From the NCBI GenBank assembly GCA_009760855.2, contig WPIO01000021.1, positions 1,022,501 through 1,084,500 of the forward strand: DNA of 62,000 nt. Direction: 5' to 3'. Position 1 is the first letter of the stretch; each line of letters starts with the position of its first letter. The DNA comes from Cristatella mucedo. Taxonomy: Eukaryota; Bryozoa; Phylactolaemata; Cristatellidae. Below are positions 33,360 to 62,000 of this stretch, in pieces. Below the pieces are notes generated by a model. The model was not told where the DNA came from, searched no databases, and was given only the letters and a program-made list of their open reading frames with translations. A program made the position numbers and the translations under genes.

Positions 33360-35230
33360 GACCCTGGGATGCTAAGACCCTGGGATAACAGCACGGTCAC
33401 GAGAAAACATAGACATAAGGAAGGGGCAAACGAGCCCTGGCACCCCCTGGAACAAATCGATGGGAGTGGGCCGAGCCCAACTAACACCCACCGACTTTCT
33501 ACGATCGGCTGCCTCTGTAAAGGTTAAGGTCTAGCCTCTCATGGCGTAATCCTGGCTATTCTCTGGTTATCCGACAGGTGACGCTGTGATGGTGTCTAAA
33601 AGTTCAACCTCCCGCAGGGGCAGCTTCTGAATCAGTCATCCATCCACACTAGTCTGTAAATAGTGTCCTTCACTTCCTCCTCATCATATAATTCATCTTC
33701 TCACCATAGATGCTGACTTTATCTACAACCAAGATTTGTTAATTTTTTGTTATTTTTCTTTGCAAAACCATGCTGGCGAAAATTCTAGCTACAACATTGA
33801 AATTTACTTTTTATTGAGTCACCGGTTGCAGCTGAGGCATATCGGGAAGCCATGCTCGCATCGAGATGCCTCCATTCACTTCCCTTTCGGTGTACTATCC
33901 GAGGGGGCGCTGACGTTTACGTGGTGTTTGAGCCATTGCGCTTACGGGGGCTGAGCAAATCGCTGCTTGCATCAAGTTGAGGCAGCTTTGCACCAGACAC
34001 CGATGCTGTACAGAAGATACACGCGTGATGTGGCACATGACACAAAAAAGGATAAGCAGGTATACCGAAACGGAAGGCGACATCAGCAAGACCACTGAGG
34101 GAATCGTGGATCTAGTTGCTTATGGTTGAAGAGTAGAATGTGTGCAGTGATATCAAAAAGAAATCAAAAGAGCATTTTATATTCGAAGTAACATCACAGT
34201 CACGTTATTATCTTTTTATGTCCCTAGCGTTGCTCGCTCCGCTTCCGGTCGCTTATTCTGTATTTCTTCTGTACGTGCTTCACGATGTCTGCTTTCGTAG
34301 AGGCCACTCACAACTCTTTCTTGTCTTTCCCTCTCTTTTGTCATCTGCAAGCGTTAATCGTTCGCTTTATTTTCTTTCTACTTTCGCTCCTCGCTTCCGT
34401 TTCTCTCTCAGCGCGTCGCCTCGATGTTGTAGTTTAGACATCCACAACCTCAGACACCCAAAATTGCACTAACTCAACCCCGTGTGCGAGTAAAGCACCA
34501 TACAACGGGCCCAGATTCACCCCGCGAATCAAAAATTCAAAAACCAAACTACTGAGAGCAGCTGTCAGGTAGCCTACATGCCACCAGTGAGGACGTCCTT
34601 TGCCTGCTGCTACTTGCAAATGTCGCGCTACATTGCACCTTTCCACTTTGGAGCTGCCCACGTTCTTGCAAGTGGAAGACTCTAGTCTGCAGGCTGGTTT
34701 CCGAGCTGTTCGTGCTGCTGCTTAGTGGTCATTTCTTTATCTCTCCGACACAACTTAACTTCTCACGCTTGCAATGAGCAGCTGATTGGTAAGTGGCATT
34801 GCCAGTCATTAACAGCTATCTGGAAAGGCGATATTCGAACGAGACCGATGCTCAGTCGGCTTCTCAAGGGAAGAAGTGGTATTCGGTCCGCTGTACTGTG
34901 ACAGCTCGCAACTCCGGTGGAAGTCACCGATGGAGGATAGCGGACCCATTATTAAACTTGTACATTCAAGGGTCGGTCATCATGGCCGCTAGCTCCGCAT
35001 GGCTTTCTACGATTTATAGTACACTGCTGTGTTGTCGAATCGGTCTTTTAGTATATGCGACTGCTCATAAATTTACGCAACCCTAACACCTACCAAAGAA
35101 TTACATTATAATTCCAGCATGGGGGGTAGAAACTGAGAGACCTTTGTACCGCAAGTAAAAAATACAGCATAACTGCACAATTTTACCTTAGTCTGAGCCA
35201 AATTTGAGCACCGCCATGTAGGGTTAGTTT
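33360..35230. other. No gene recognised
   Basis: Short frames on both strands without motif. A minus frame at 34434-34661 contains a hydrophobic run but has no convincing splice partner. Confidence 0.4.
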
Positions 35231-35250
35231 TTTATTATGTAGAGACCGTT

Positions 35251-35252
<2 letters not shown>

Positions 35253-35307
<55 letters not shown>

Positions 35308-35397
35308 AGAGAAAGAGAAAGAGAAAGAGAAAGAGAAAGAGAAAGAGAAAGAGAAAGAGAGAGAGAGAGAAAGAGAAAGAGAAAGAGAAAGAGAGAA
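35253..35397. repeat. (GA)n/(GAAA) compound microsatellite
   Basis: GA units alternate with GAAAGA blocks over about 145 bp, directly abutting a truncated SINE on the right. Confidence 0.97.
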
Positions 35398-35505
35398 GGA
35401 GGTTAGCTGATTCAACTGCCCCATTCCTACAGCGGTAGAAGACCCTTAATGTCTATCACCTCCGCCGCTTGCAGTAGATAATACAGGACCGCTCACTGCA
35501 GAACG
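35398..35505 (-). mobile_element. SINE family 1 fragment, reverse
   Basis: 'ggttagctgattcaactgcc', 'gcttgcagtagataatacag' and 'gaccgctcactgcag' follow the reverse family 1 order. The microsatellite sits at its 3' end, a common outcome for SINE tails. Confidence 0.7.
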
Positions 35506-35509
35506 GCGT

Positions 35510-37960
35510 GCCTCGCTTTCGTCGAGCCGCAGCCGGCGAGCGCCGGCTGCGGCTTTCTCACTACTGCCGGTGCGCAGAAGGCCGGCTCTTCCTTCCTGCT
35601 CACGCTGCTCTTCTGTAATCGCCCTCGGGGTCCACCTGGCGTCACTTGCTGCGTGCCCATCTGTCCGCGTTCGCTCCGAGACACCTATTCGTTGACGCAG
35701 CAGCGCATAACCTCGGCGAGCATGCACGTCAGTCACCTGCTGTCTGCTGCTCGTCTCTCATCGCTGCTGCCTTGCACTTCAGCCGCTTCAGCGCTCTGCG
35801 CCCTGAGCGGATCTAAAGCACTTGCCGCCGCTGCCACCACCACCACCGAGCTGCTAAGGCTGCGGCTCAAGTGCTCGAACGGCGAGCACGCGTCGACGGC
35901 AGGCACTGGCTTCCGCCGCGAGCTCGCCACCGCGCGGAAGCGCGGATAGCGCAGCCAGTGGGCGGCGGCAGCGAGCTCGGAATTGAACTAGATCTCGGGC
36001 GCTCTGGGATCGTGGCAGAATGCTTTCGCGCTCCTTCGCGTTGAACTCGCACCTCCTCTATCGCCTCGCACCTCGCGTCCTCATATCCGCCACGCACAGC
36101 AGTCGCCTCCTAGTCGCCGCCGCCGCCGCTCTCGCTACGAAGGCCTCAAGCCGCGGCACGCTGCATTCGATTGCGCCGCCGCTCGCCATTGCAGCCCGGG
36201 ACCCTTTGCAAGCCGGTGCTCCCGCTGCGCGCCCGAAGCATTCAAGCGCAACTGATTCGAGGCACTCGCCCTGCGGATTCAGCCACTGACGCAGCCTGCG
36301 GCGGACATTCGCCGACGCCATTCGTTCGAGACGCGCGCCTCGGTGGCCGCCCGCGGTCCGAGGAGCCGGGGTGTGCCGACGAGGCGTTTCGGGACGAGAG
36401 AGACCTAATAGCCCTGCACCCACAGCTGACCGCCACCTCCTGCTCGCTTGCATGCGTAGCGGCCTGTTCGCGTCTTACGCATTGCGTCCGTCTCCTCCGC
36501 CGCCATCCACGCACGCCGCCACGCGAGCGAGCGAGCGAGCGAGCGGCGGCGGCAACGTGCGGCGAGCTGCGGCGGCGAGACGGAGCCGCCGCCTGCAGCC
36601 GACAACACGCGAATGAAGCTCGAGATGAGCGCGCCCTCGAGTTCTTGAGTTCTCGCTCAGCGCTCCGGCTCTTTTTCTTTTCGCCGGGCGACTCTTTCTA
36701 CCTGCGCAGCCGCAGCGAATCGCCGCCGAGGCCGCAGCAGTGCTGCACTCGGTGCCTCGGCGGCCGCCGATTCTCGCTCGCTCTCGGCCTACCAGCGCGG
36801 GCTAGGGCGCGGCGGCGCTTACGTAGAACACCGTGTGCCAGCTCTTGATTTCCCTCGCTTCGAGGCACGTCTTCGCCACTAGGTCGTCCAGCTCACTTCT
36901 GCTGAGAGGTGGCAATTTCGAAGAAGCACGATTGCCCATTGTCGGCGTTCAGCGGCCCTTCGAGCACTATGCGTCGGCGTCGGCGGCAGCTGCTGGCGGC
37001 TGCCTCACTCAGCGAGCCGGCTGCGAGCGGCGCATGGCGGCGGCGCCGGTCGGTCCCGAGTGCGCTCAGCGACGGCGGCCGCGGCGGTGGTGGCTGCGGG
37101 GCGCGCGCGAGAGCGGGCTGACTGCCTGCTCCTCGTCTGGCGCAGGCGGCAGCCCGAAGGTAACGCAATTCGGATCGCCTTACGTATAAATCAATAGTCG
37201 TCGGATCGATGCATCTTTAATAGTCGCGTAAAGTGACGGCCAAAAAAGGCGTGCACTATACTGTAAGAAAAACGACACATATCGCTCGTGAATTATTATG
37301 GACCACTTCATTACCGAATCGAGCGAGTCTGCTCTCTCGCTCGCTCGCAGGCGATCGATACGCGAGAGTCGGCGAGGCGGCGCATTGCACTCGCAGCTCT
37401 TACAGCGAGCCATTACTTTAAGGTCGGACCGCATCCGCCCGGCAGCTGGTGTCGTTACCCAATCTCCCCGAGGGGTATGGGGCTCGGCTCTCGAGAGCCG
37501 AGCTCCTGAGTGCTCCGTCGCAGGCAGACCTACCGGGCGGCCATCATGTCAGCAGTGGGGATGGCTGCCGAGGAGCCTGCGAAAGCGAGCGAAGCTAGCT
37601 CGCCCGACCTCTCGAGGCTACGCGAACGAACTAAGGCTCTGGGGAAACGAAACGGACCGAGACCGAGAGGGGTGGGAGAGGGGACGAGTATTATTTTAAG
37701 AAAGTTACCAGGTGCCGCCGCGTGGAGGCGACCGACCTCAAGAGCGGAGTATGTCGCGAGCATTAGCGCTGCATCAGCGAATGACTGCTGCGGGCGGCTT
37801 CGTGTCGATGGCGGAATCCGCAGGGTCGCCGGGGAGCGAGAGCTCGCATCGTCGAAGCAGTGCAGTCGGCCCTGCTTCGACATCGGCGTCGATGCGGGCT
37901 TGAGTTTCAGGTTGGTCTCTCGGGGTCGCCAAGGTTAAAAGGTGCACTGTCCCGTCGCAG
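35510..37960. promoter_or_regulatory. GC/CpG-rich block, possible CpG-island promoter
   Basis: About 2.4 kb is far richer in G, C and CpG than its surroundings and open in many frames on both strands, which is what high GC produces. It could be a promoter region serving a gene on either strand, or a GC-rich single-copy segment. Two plus-strand frames might be first exons. The one at 36020 begins MLSRSFALNSHLLYRLAPRV and is Arg/Ser/Ala-rich with no acidic residue for about 60 codons. The one at 37546 begins MSAVGMAAEEPAKASEASS and reaches a gtggga near 37669. Neither is connected to a later exon. Confidence 0.35.
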
Positions 37961-38102
37961 GAGGGGCTCAAACATTTTCGAGCGTCTTCCGGCGATCCGG
38001 CGTATGCGAAAAGCTGGCTAGAAGAATCGAGCGAGCTGCTGCCAGTGACCATCACTGCAGCAGCCGCTCTAAAACGGGCTTGCATGCCGTTTTAGCTCGG
38101 CG

Positions 38103-38104
<2 letters not shown>

Positions 38105-38193
<89 letters not shown>

Positions 38194-38226
38194 GAGAGAG
38201 ATAGACAGAGACGGAGAGACACAGAC

Positions 38227-38315
<89 letters not shown>

Positions 38316-38375
38316 AAGAGAGAGGACCGAGAGAGGGGCAAAGGGAGGGGAAGAAAGAGCTCGACAGAGGCAGAG

Positions 38376-38418
<43 letters not shown>

Positions 38419-38460
38419 AAGAGAGAGAGGGAGGGAGAGACTGAGAGAGGGAGAGACAGA
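38105..38460. repeat. Long (GA)n microsatellite
   Basis: About 350 bp of GA units with short interruptions (acagag, gatagacag, gaggaccgag). It marks the right edge of the GC-rich block. Confidence 0.97.
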
Positions 38461-39023
38461 AACAGAAACATGCATGGCGAAGAGGGTGCTTTTTGTAGCG
38501 GTGGTCCACAGGCGTAGCGACGGGAAAGCAGCCATTATGTCTCTCGCTCCAGGCTTCCCAGCCAGCTGCGCGATCGCGTACGTCGCCAGAGGGGCGGGAG
38601 TCTGAAGGCGAGCGCTGAGGAATTTCTCAGGTCAGTCACGATGTCGCCGCTTGCGCTTAATTCGATCACTCGGCGATTAGTTGGGGCGACGGGTGAAGAG
38701 TCTAGGTGCAGACGTTCACACCGAGGCCTCGGTATACTGGATTCGGAGCGACGCATCTCAATGCATCTGCAAAGCATGAGTAGCTAGGAGAGCAATTAGA
38801 TAAACAGCGGCTGTTCGCTATATCTTTCGGTAAGGTAAGAATATTACGCTTTAACGATGTAAAAATCCACGCATCGCACTTCGAGAGGCGGATCGAGCCT
38901 GCTATCGATCTTTAGCGCAAGAAATTGATACGAGCAGGGAACAGCTATTTCGGAATGTGCGGCCTTCGAGTGCGTTGTGGGTGACAGCGCCAAGCCTGTT
39001 TATTAAAATCCTGCCACATTCTT

Positions 39024-39281
39024 TTAATAACTTCCAGGGAACTGAAGCACATATGCGCCTTTCGCGACATAAGGAATGAGGATGCTGATAATGAGAGGAT
39101 AGCACGTGACAAATATAGCGAGCATCTTCGTTTCGTCTCGTTCATGACTATCCTTCAAATGCTGGCGATTCAACCAAGGCTTGACCAAGCAGATGCAGAT
39201 GGCTGCGAATAGCAGTGATGTCAAGCCGAGAACAGCCAGGCTCTCGGCTCTTACTGCTGCGGTAGGCCAAAGAAGCAGCGC
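39024..39281 (-). CDS. Possible exon of a membrane protein (unverified)
   Basis: A minus frame reads AVRAESLAVLGLTSLLFAAI, a likely transmembrane helix. It continues as CICLVKPWLNRQHLKDSHER, then DETKMLAIFVTCYPLIISIL, a second helix, and IPYVAKGAYVLQFPGSY with stop TAA. An acceptor-like 'ggcctaccgcag' precedes it. The arrangement of helix, charged loop and helix with 'YP....L.P' is reminiscent of the organic solute transporter alpha/TMEM184 family, but no residue-level proof is possible here. The frame stops without a good donor, so it could be a terminal exon, a pseudogene piece or chance. Confidence 0.3.
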   Translation of the reverse strand, partial: ALLLWPTAAVRAESLAVLGLTSLLFAAICICLVKPWLNRQHLKDSHERDETKMLAIFVTCYPLIISILIPYVAKGAYVLQFPGSY

Positions 39282-39626
39282 GTCCTCGGCAAAATGGCTC
39301 CGTGAATTGCATTCGAGGAACGAGAACACTGTATTGCGGCTCGCGAAAGAAGCTTGCTGCACCACTGAGCCGTCGACGCTCCTCGTGAGATGAGTGCACC
39401 GATCAGGTCAGGTCAGGCTTAAGCGATCACTTCTGCACGTCTTAGCCGAACGACGCTGAGCTTCATCTCTGCTCGCCGGAATCGTCCGGCATTTCGCGTT
39501 CCTTCCGAAATCGATCCCTCCTGAATAAAGCGAAACGTAGGCAAGACAATGTCACTTCTGATCTAGGTACTGTTACCGTATGATTGTTTTCTAAACCGGC
39601 ACTATTTGGATCTATATTGCAACGCT

Positions 39627-39785
39627 GCTTTGGCCGAGTGGCTAAGGTACTCGCCTCTAACCAAGGTCAAGGGGATGTATTTGATGACCGAGGTCGTGGG
39701 CTCAAGCCCCAAGGCATAGGCGAAGCGCCTGAGCAGAGATTGTTCTCTTAAAGCACTATACCAACGGTCTATATTATATTATCCA
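39627..39785 (+). mobile_element. SINE family 2, copy with clear tRNA-like head
   Basis: The head 'tggccgagtggctaaggtac' is a canonical tRNA A box (as in tRNA-Leu/Ser). The B-box-like 'gtcgtgggctcaagcccc' follows, then the 'ggcgaagcgcctgagcagag' tail. It shows the tRNA origin of the family best. Confidence 0.85.
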
Positions 39786-39789
39786 TCCT

Positions 39790-41155
39790 TTATATCGACA
39801 CTATTAGGTACCTGTATTGCCAATATCTCAGCAGTAATCCGGATTTTAGAAGCGGCAATCAACGACGAAGCTTGGCATTCCATGACGCAGCTTTTCAAGA
39901 CATGTGCATCTCCAATCCAACATTCAGTAAAAAATCAGGTCATTTCTCACGAGCAAAGTGCCCAACCTCTAGCTACCTACCGCGATGGCAATCGACTATC
40001 GGCTACCTTTTTGGGCCCTCCAGTTAAGCCAGTTTGGCAGTAATGCTAATACCGGGACATGGTCAAATGAGATGAGACGGAAGTACTTCCGTGGATATAC
40101 AATCGCATCTGGCCTAACCAACGCTTCACTTGATGGAGCGTGAGACGGGCACCTAACGAATCTTTAAAGACTTTTTACTGGGAGAAAAAGGAAATAAATT
40201 GGTTGCAAAAGCAGGAAGATTTATACTATCTGAACTCAAAGCATAGCAGACCATTTTTCGTCCAGCCATGCAGGAATGAATGTTCAGACAGAGTTAAGGG
40301 CACGCCACTTGAATGACGGGCAGCAGGGAGCCACGTGCTTTTCTTCGCCAACGGTGCTTGCTAAATAGGTATCGCCGAACAGTGGACGGTAGATAGCAAC
40401 TAAAAAAAATAGTAAAAACTAGTAGAACGACTATCCAATCGATCCCATCATGCACATCCCGCTGTAACAGCAGCGTCAGCTAAACCAGCCGCATCATAGT
40501 GGCTAGTTATTATTCGCGATTATACGATAGTTTATTGCCGAGGCCGTATTAAAATCCGGCGCCTTGAGATAGGCGGGCAGTTAGGATTCGAGACTCGGGC
40601 GCAGGCACTGGAGCTGATTTGAGCTCTAGGCCAAACAGCCATTTTGTACGTCATGCCGGCTGTTGAGCGCTCGTAACCGCCGCTGTTGTTAAATAGATTT
40701 GTCTGCGTTACGAATCCGAACTTGATATGCTAAGGTCTGAGCGCTGGTCGTCGCTGCCATGTTTTTGCTACTGTCAGCATGCCTGCGTGCATTGTAGCAG
40801 CACCTGCAAGTAACTAGCTGTGCTAATCGGTTCATCAGTAATCCCCTCGGCTGAGACTAGCACCATTACGAGCTGGCGGCCTAGTTCTGACCGGATGTGG
40901 AAGGCAAACAACGCATTTGTAACAGTACACATCCAGCGTAAAATTACAAGGAAACCGGAGACCAGTGCGTTTGACAGGATCTACCGAGCCCTGCCTGGAC
41001 TTAATAGTACAGATGGCCATGAATAGCTTACAGCACAGCGGGACCAAAAGGAACCAGTACAACTTTTTTTGACCAATCTGTTGCTCGTTGTCGAACTACT
41101 GAAGGATTAGCCAAATTTTCGCTGCCTATTAATTCCGAGTTTGAATATTTAAAGA
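39790..41155. other. No gene recognised
   Basis: AT-balanced sequence with short frames. A plus frame at about 40835-41026 has coding-like composition but no motif and no secure splice borders. Confidence 0.4.
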
Positions 41156-41159
41156 TTCA

Positions 41160-41265
41160 TTGGTATAGCGCCGCACGTGAACTTAATCTCTATCCAGGTA
41201 CTTTAATACGCCGCAGGGCTCGAGCCTACGACTTCAGTGGTCAAAGGCGAGCACGTTTCCTCAGG
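41160..41265 (-). mobile_element. SINE family 2 fragment, reverse
   Basis: 'cttaatctctatccaggtac' and 'gcagggctcgagcctacgac' are the reverse of the tail and B box. Confidence 0.7.
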
Positions 41266-41603
41266 GTCAAATCGAAGCATGCAGTTCCAAAATATCAAGA
41301 TTTTTCGGAGCATTTAGAATCCATAATCGCCAGTATCGTCAAAGACATGAATAGATCACGACTAACAGCTGCACAGAACGAACAGTAACAATAGGCTAGA
41401 GACGCAAGTATATCGTTACTTATATGGCTGGCACACTTAATTAGAGGAAAACGAAAAGCATGGAGCCAATTCAAAACAATTGAAAAATCGCGATGAGCCA
41501 CTGACCCCTCTTTCTATCCCATTAGCCCATAAAGAAGTTTTCGGTGTGCTTATGCAAATTAGGCAGATTCTTGCACTGACAGAACCGTAGTGCGTGCACA
41601 CAA

Positions 41604-42076
41604 TTGACTTATAGGGACGGCCGATCGAGTGAAGCTGCCAAAACATTGGTGAGAAAATTTTTGGTCGTACGTAGCCAAATTATCTTTCGTAAACTAGTGT
41701 TTCGCGAACTATGCACCGCCTGTTATTCTTTGTGGGAATGTTTGGATTCTGACGCGACAAAAAAGGAATTGGCATCGCAAGTCCATTTAATTGCATCCGT
41801 CAAGGAATGGGCCAATTTCTATGTCTGAGCTCGACTGGTCTGATCTTGATAGTCACCGGTACTCCAGCTGTTCAATCGCCCGACGGCGAGCTACACATCG
41901 TCACGTACCAGCCAGTTCATTCGATAGTGATGAGAATGCTCAGTGTGGGCATGCAGTTTTTGTTGGATGTTGGTCGACAGTCGTGGAACGCTGTCAGTTT
42001 CGACAATGCGCTAGGCCAGTCGCTACTACGTAGCGCCGCTACTCAGAGCCTGCTTGTCGAAGTTAAGAACTGGTAA
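41604..42076 (+). other. Overlapping coding-like frames, not recognised
   Basis: Two overlapping plus frames look protein-like: 41604-41828 (…VVRSQIIFRKLVFRELC…, …ELASQVHLIASVKEWANF) and 41807-42076 (SPDGELHIVTYQPVHSIVMR… to LLVEVKNW, stop). They are in different frames, which suggests either a frameshifted pseudogene or chance. No family was recognised. Confidence 0.25.
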
Positions 42077-42364
42077 AGTGCTGTCAGGTTCCCTCAGCAC
42101 CTGCGACCTAGCTCCAACAATTTCAAAGTGCACTTTAGGACTCTTTCTTATTAAGCACCCGGGCGCGTGTCATTGCTTCGAGGCTTTCTACGGTCGCATT
42201 TATAGGCGCCGTCGTTTCGAGCATAGTTTACGTCGATTATCGGGGGCGTCCGATCTCGAAAGGACTAGCCCGCCTTTGAGAAATTTTCGTCGATGCATGA
42301 ACCGCGGCCCGCTATTCCGATGCCTGGTTGACGGCGAGTAGAGCTAAAGTTGAGGGACGTACTG

Positions 42365-42445
42365 GCTATGGCCATTGCAAAGAGCCTAGAAAGAGATCGA
42401 GTTCTCCGAGGGAGCTGTACAAATGTATTGTTATTATTATTACTA
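42365..42445 (+). mobile_element. LINE family A 3' tail fragment
   Basis: 'gcaaagagcctagaaagaga', 'tctccgagggagctgtac' and 'aaatgtattgttattattat' form the terminal motif only. Confidence 0.75.
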
Positions 42446-42545
42446 TTGCAGCTCCAATCGTTCTAGCCGATTGGAGCAGCAGGCGATCGAATGAGACGTA
42501 GGGCCATCGAGGCCAAGTCCTCCTACGAGAGTCGGCGCAGCCGAG

Positions 42546-42713
42546 CGGCCAATGAAACGACCCGAGAGTGGCAGTTCGAGAAAGAAAAAGAAGCTGCAAG
42601 CGGCCAATGAAACGACCCGAGAGTGGCAGTGCAAGAAAAAAAGAAGAAGCTGTAAGCGGCCAATGAAACGACCCGAGAGTGGCAGTGCAAGAAAGAAAAA
42701 AGAAGCTGCTATC
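42546..42713 (+). repeat. Three tandem copies of a 55-56 bp unit
   Basis: Units start at 42546, 42601 and 42657 with 'cggccaatgaaacgacccga', then 'gagtggcagt' and a purine-rich end of variable length. The units are nearly identical, so the expansion is recent. Confidence 0.92.
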
Positions 42714-43467
42714 GCGTTCGCGTGCACACGTGCATGCCTGCGGGCGTGTCGGTGACTCGGCGACGGAGCGTGAGCTTTCGTGCTCTCGCTCCGTCGCTCT
42801 GTCTGCGAGCGACCGAGCGAGAGAGCACAGCTAGATAAGAAGGAGAGATGGCCTAGGGGTGATCCACGAATCGTCGGACCGCACGTCGATTACCTCCAAG
42901 TTTAACGAGGCTCGTGCACGAAAGCTGCATGCCGCTTTTCCCATCCGACATGCCTAACTACGTCGGCTGGTATGAGCTAATCAAGCCAAAGGCTGCCGTT
43001 GTAACAACTGGCATGCCGTGCATAACAGATGAGGCGCCCAAGGCAGGTAATTTCCAGGCAGACGAAAGGCATAGTACGTACGGGTGCCTCTTCTTGATGA
43101 AGGCTTAAGACGGACACGAGCATCCAGTATACCGAAGCAGGTGCCTGCCAAGCACTGCCTCCGGCTCAGTTTTCTTCATTCTGGTCAGCTGCCCATTCAG
43201 CCCTCTTAACTTACTAGGTCAGCCTTAGCTCTGTCCTGTCTGCATCGCCTAGCACACACCCCTTTCCCGGCTAAAGGGCCTACCCTGAGGGCATAGACTG
43301 TCAGACGGAAACTACAGGTTGGGAATTGAAACTCGGTCAGGGCGGCCGCAAATCACCACGACACTAACAAGGGTTTCTTATGCTCTCAGGCTGCTGCTGG
43401 TGACACTGGCACTAGAGGTGATTCTATTTTGAGTGCTCAACCACCACGAACAGGGTTCTACGGACAA

Positions 43468-60568
<17,101 letters not shown>

Positions 60569-60689
60569 CTGACAGATCCTTGCTCCCCGTCCTTCACTGC
60601 TAACCCCATGCCGTGCACTTCCTCCACTGCCCTCCTGACTCAACTAGGCTTCTCACTTTTTCTTTGTAGCATGAGATCGGGTCTGTTGT

Positions 60690-61430
60690 GCAACAAAAGC
60701 CGGCCTTGAATGCTCTGTGTAAAACTCACCAGCATACTACCCAGTTAGTCTGTGTGGCATTGTGGGGCTGCAGACAAAGATACATACATAAAAACATCGT
60801 ACAGCGTGATTGGCCCGAAAAAGGGTTTATGCCAATGCTGCTAAACAAAGCGAATCAATCGACTGGTACTCCGAGTGCTTGAGACCGGTTAACTTTGGAC
60901 CTGCGATCAGGATGCAGCATGCTGTAGTTTAACCACAGGCAAAGTTTTGCTATTGGTCGGTGAAGCTAAGTCGGTCGAGCTTCTCACCTGCCAGCACAGA
61001 TATTCATTCTATGCAGCCTTCAAGTTTAACGACCTGCTAGGTGAATTACCTAGCCCTGCCGATGTAGGCGTACTTCTTAGGAGAGTGTGGAATTAGACTA
61101 ATGTATCAGAGAGCGACATGCATGCACCCGAGCGAGCGACTGAGAGACTGACCATGTGCGCCTACGTCTGTATGAGCACACGGGCATTTGCACCAATTAC
61201 CAAAGATCGGTGTCTTCTGGAGGCATGCTCATTGCTTATCTGATGTGTGCTCACTTCTAAAATTGCTTCATGCGGAATTCCACCGATGCACAAGCATGGG
61301 CACGGCAATGTATGCAGACACATATGCACCAGCATTGCGGATTTGCTTGAAGTAAACAGCAAGTGCCTGCATACTGGATAACCTCAGCTTGTACAGCTAC
61401 GCTTGCCTGTGTACTTGGGCAGCAAGCCAT
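60690..61430. other. No gene recognised
   Basis: Upstream side of the unknown minus gene; a first exon may lie here or beyond. A short 'ATG..gtgaga' candidate near 60987-61010 does not match the phase of the next exon. Confidence 0.35.
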
Positions 61431-61439
61431 CCACATTCA

Positions 61440-61560
61440 CAGATATTTATACATATACACATACTCGCTTGGGCGGGCACATACACACACAAACACAGAT
61501 ACACACTATATGCGCAAAGACACACACACGCACGCACGCACACACGCACACACACACACT
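61440..61560. repeat. CA-rich microsatellite
   Basis: CA, CATA and CACG units; Thr/His-rich frames across it are artefacts. Confidence 0.9.
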
Positions 61561-61720
61561 AAACACCAAACACGAACAAACAGGATTGCACCGCCAACAC
61601 AATGCATGCATAACAAGTGGATAAACATGCATGTGCTTGCATGCATGGGTGTGCTTGCATGCACATTTGCACCATTTCTGCTGGCTCTGCCTGTGTATCT
61701 TACTAGCATACATAAATATT

Positions 61721-61882
61721 AGCTGATTTAACAGCCTCATCTGTATAACAGCAGCAGAGCCTTACCCACTATCACCACCGCTTGCAGTTGGCACTAAAGG
61801 ATAGCTCACTGCAGGATTCGAACCCACGACCTTGATCGCAAGGAGTGAGCACTTTACCTCATGGACTATCACAGCCAACCAA
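61721..61882 (-). mobile_element. SINE family 1, reverse
   Basis: 'ttagctgatttaacagcctc', 'cactatcaccaccgcttgca' and 'gcaggattcgaacccacgac' (reverse B box) run in order. It is well preserved. Confidence 0.87.
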
Positions 61883-61887
61883 CATAC

Positions 61888-61932
61888 ACACAAACACACA
61901 CTCACAACACACACACACACACACACACACTT
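61888..61932. repeat. (CA)n microsatellite
   Basis: About 20 CA units with small interruptions near the window end. Confidence 0.9.
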
Positions 61933-62000
61933 GCATGTATGTGCATGTACATGTGCGTCGAGTATGCAAGCTTTTGCTTAAGCAGGACGTTTAAATGGAG

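Noticed and set aside
35653-37938. Many 60-225 codon frames on both strands
   Set aside because: Expected from high GC; only two were kept as weak first-exon candidates.
38052-38535. Long Ser/Leu-rich minus frames
   Set aside because: Translations of the GA array.
39627-39720. Possible functional tRNA gene
   Set aside because: The A and B boxes belong to a SINE copy; the cloverleaf is not complete and the family tail follows.

Overview
The window is nuclear DNA from an invertebrate animal. Short coding exons with clean GT/AG borders and matching phases are scattered among long introns filled with non-LTR retrotransposon pieces, tRNA-derived SINEs and long GT, CT/GA and CTGT microsatellites. 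There are no operons, bacterial start signals or CRISPR arrays. Ancient metazoan genes, a hAT element of the SPIN type, and LINE/SINE tails of the form 'gcgctttatcaa(tgcattatta)n' fit a lophotrochozoan-like invertebrate, but the species cannot be fixed from the sequence.

Layout. (1) About 3.3-14.6 kb, plus strand: a complete copper homeostasis protein CutC gene in eight coding exons (253 residues). Its introns hold a dead antisense LINE, several SINEs and two GC-rich or satellite patches. (2) 16.76-17.06 kb: a SPIN-like hAT miniature element. (3) 17.7-25.8 kb, minus strand: three last exons of a neuronal-calcium-sensor-type EF-hand gene (EF1 remnant, EF2, EF3, EF4). One intron contains a decayed DUF4371/ZMYM1-like hAT transposase and a further pair of minus-strand exons of unknown identity. 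(4) 26-35 kb: mostly LINE debris and SINEs. (5) 35.4-38.0 kb: a GC-rich, CpG-rich block flanked by GA microsatellites, possibly a promoter region. (6) 39-43 kb: orphan exon-like ORFs and a 55-bp tandem repeat. (7) 43.5-60.6 kb, minus strand: an unrecognised gene of at least ten exons whose splice phases agree across most of its length. At its 3' end a small two-exon plus-strand gene interlocks with its last exon. (8) 57.7-62 kb: further SINEs and CA repeats.

The confidently named products are CutC (cytosolic TIM-barrel copper protein) and the calcium sensor. Nothing in the window shows that the genes act together. The most interesting unexplained pieces are the multi-exon minus gene at 43-60 kb, the small antisense gene at 42.9-44.5 kb, an exon-like fragment lodged inside a LINE at 8.2 kb, and the SPIN element, whose family is known for horizontal transfer. 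All splice models come from reading borders and phases by eye; no alignment or transcript evidence was available.
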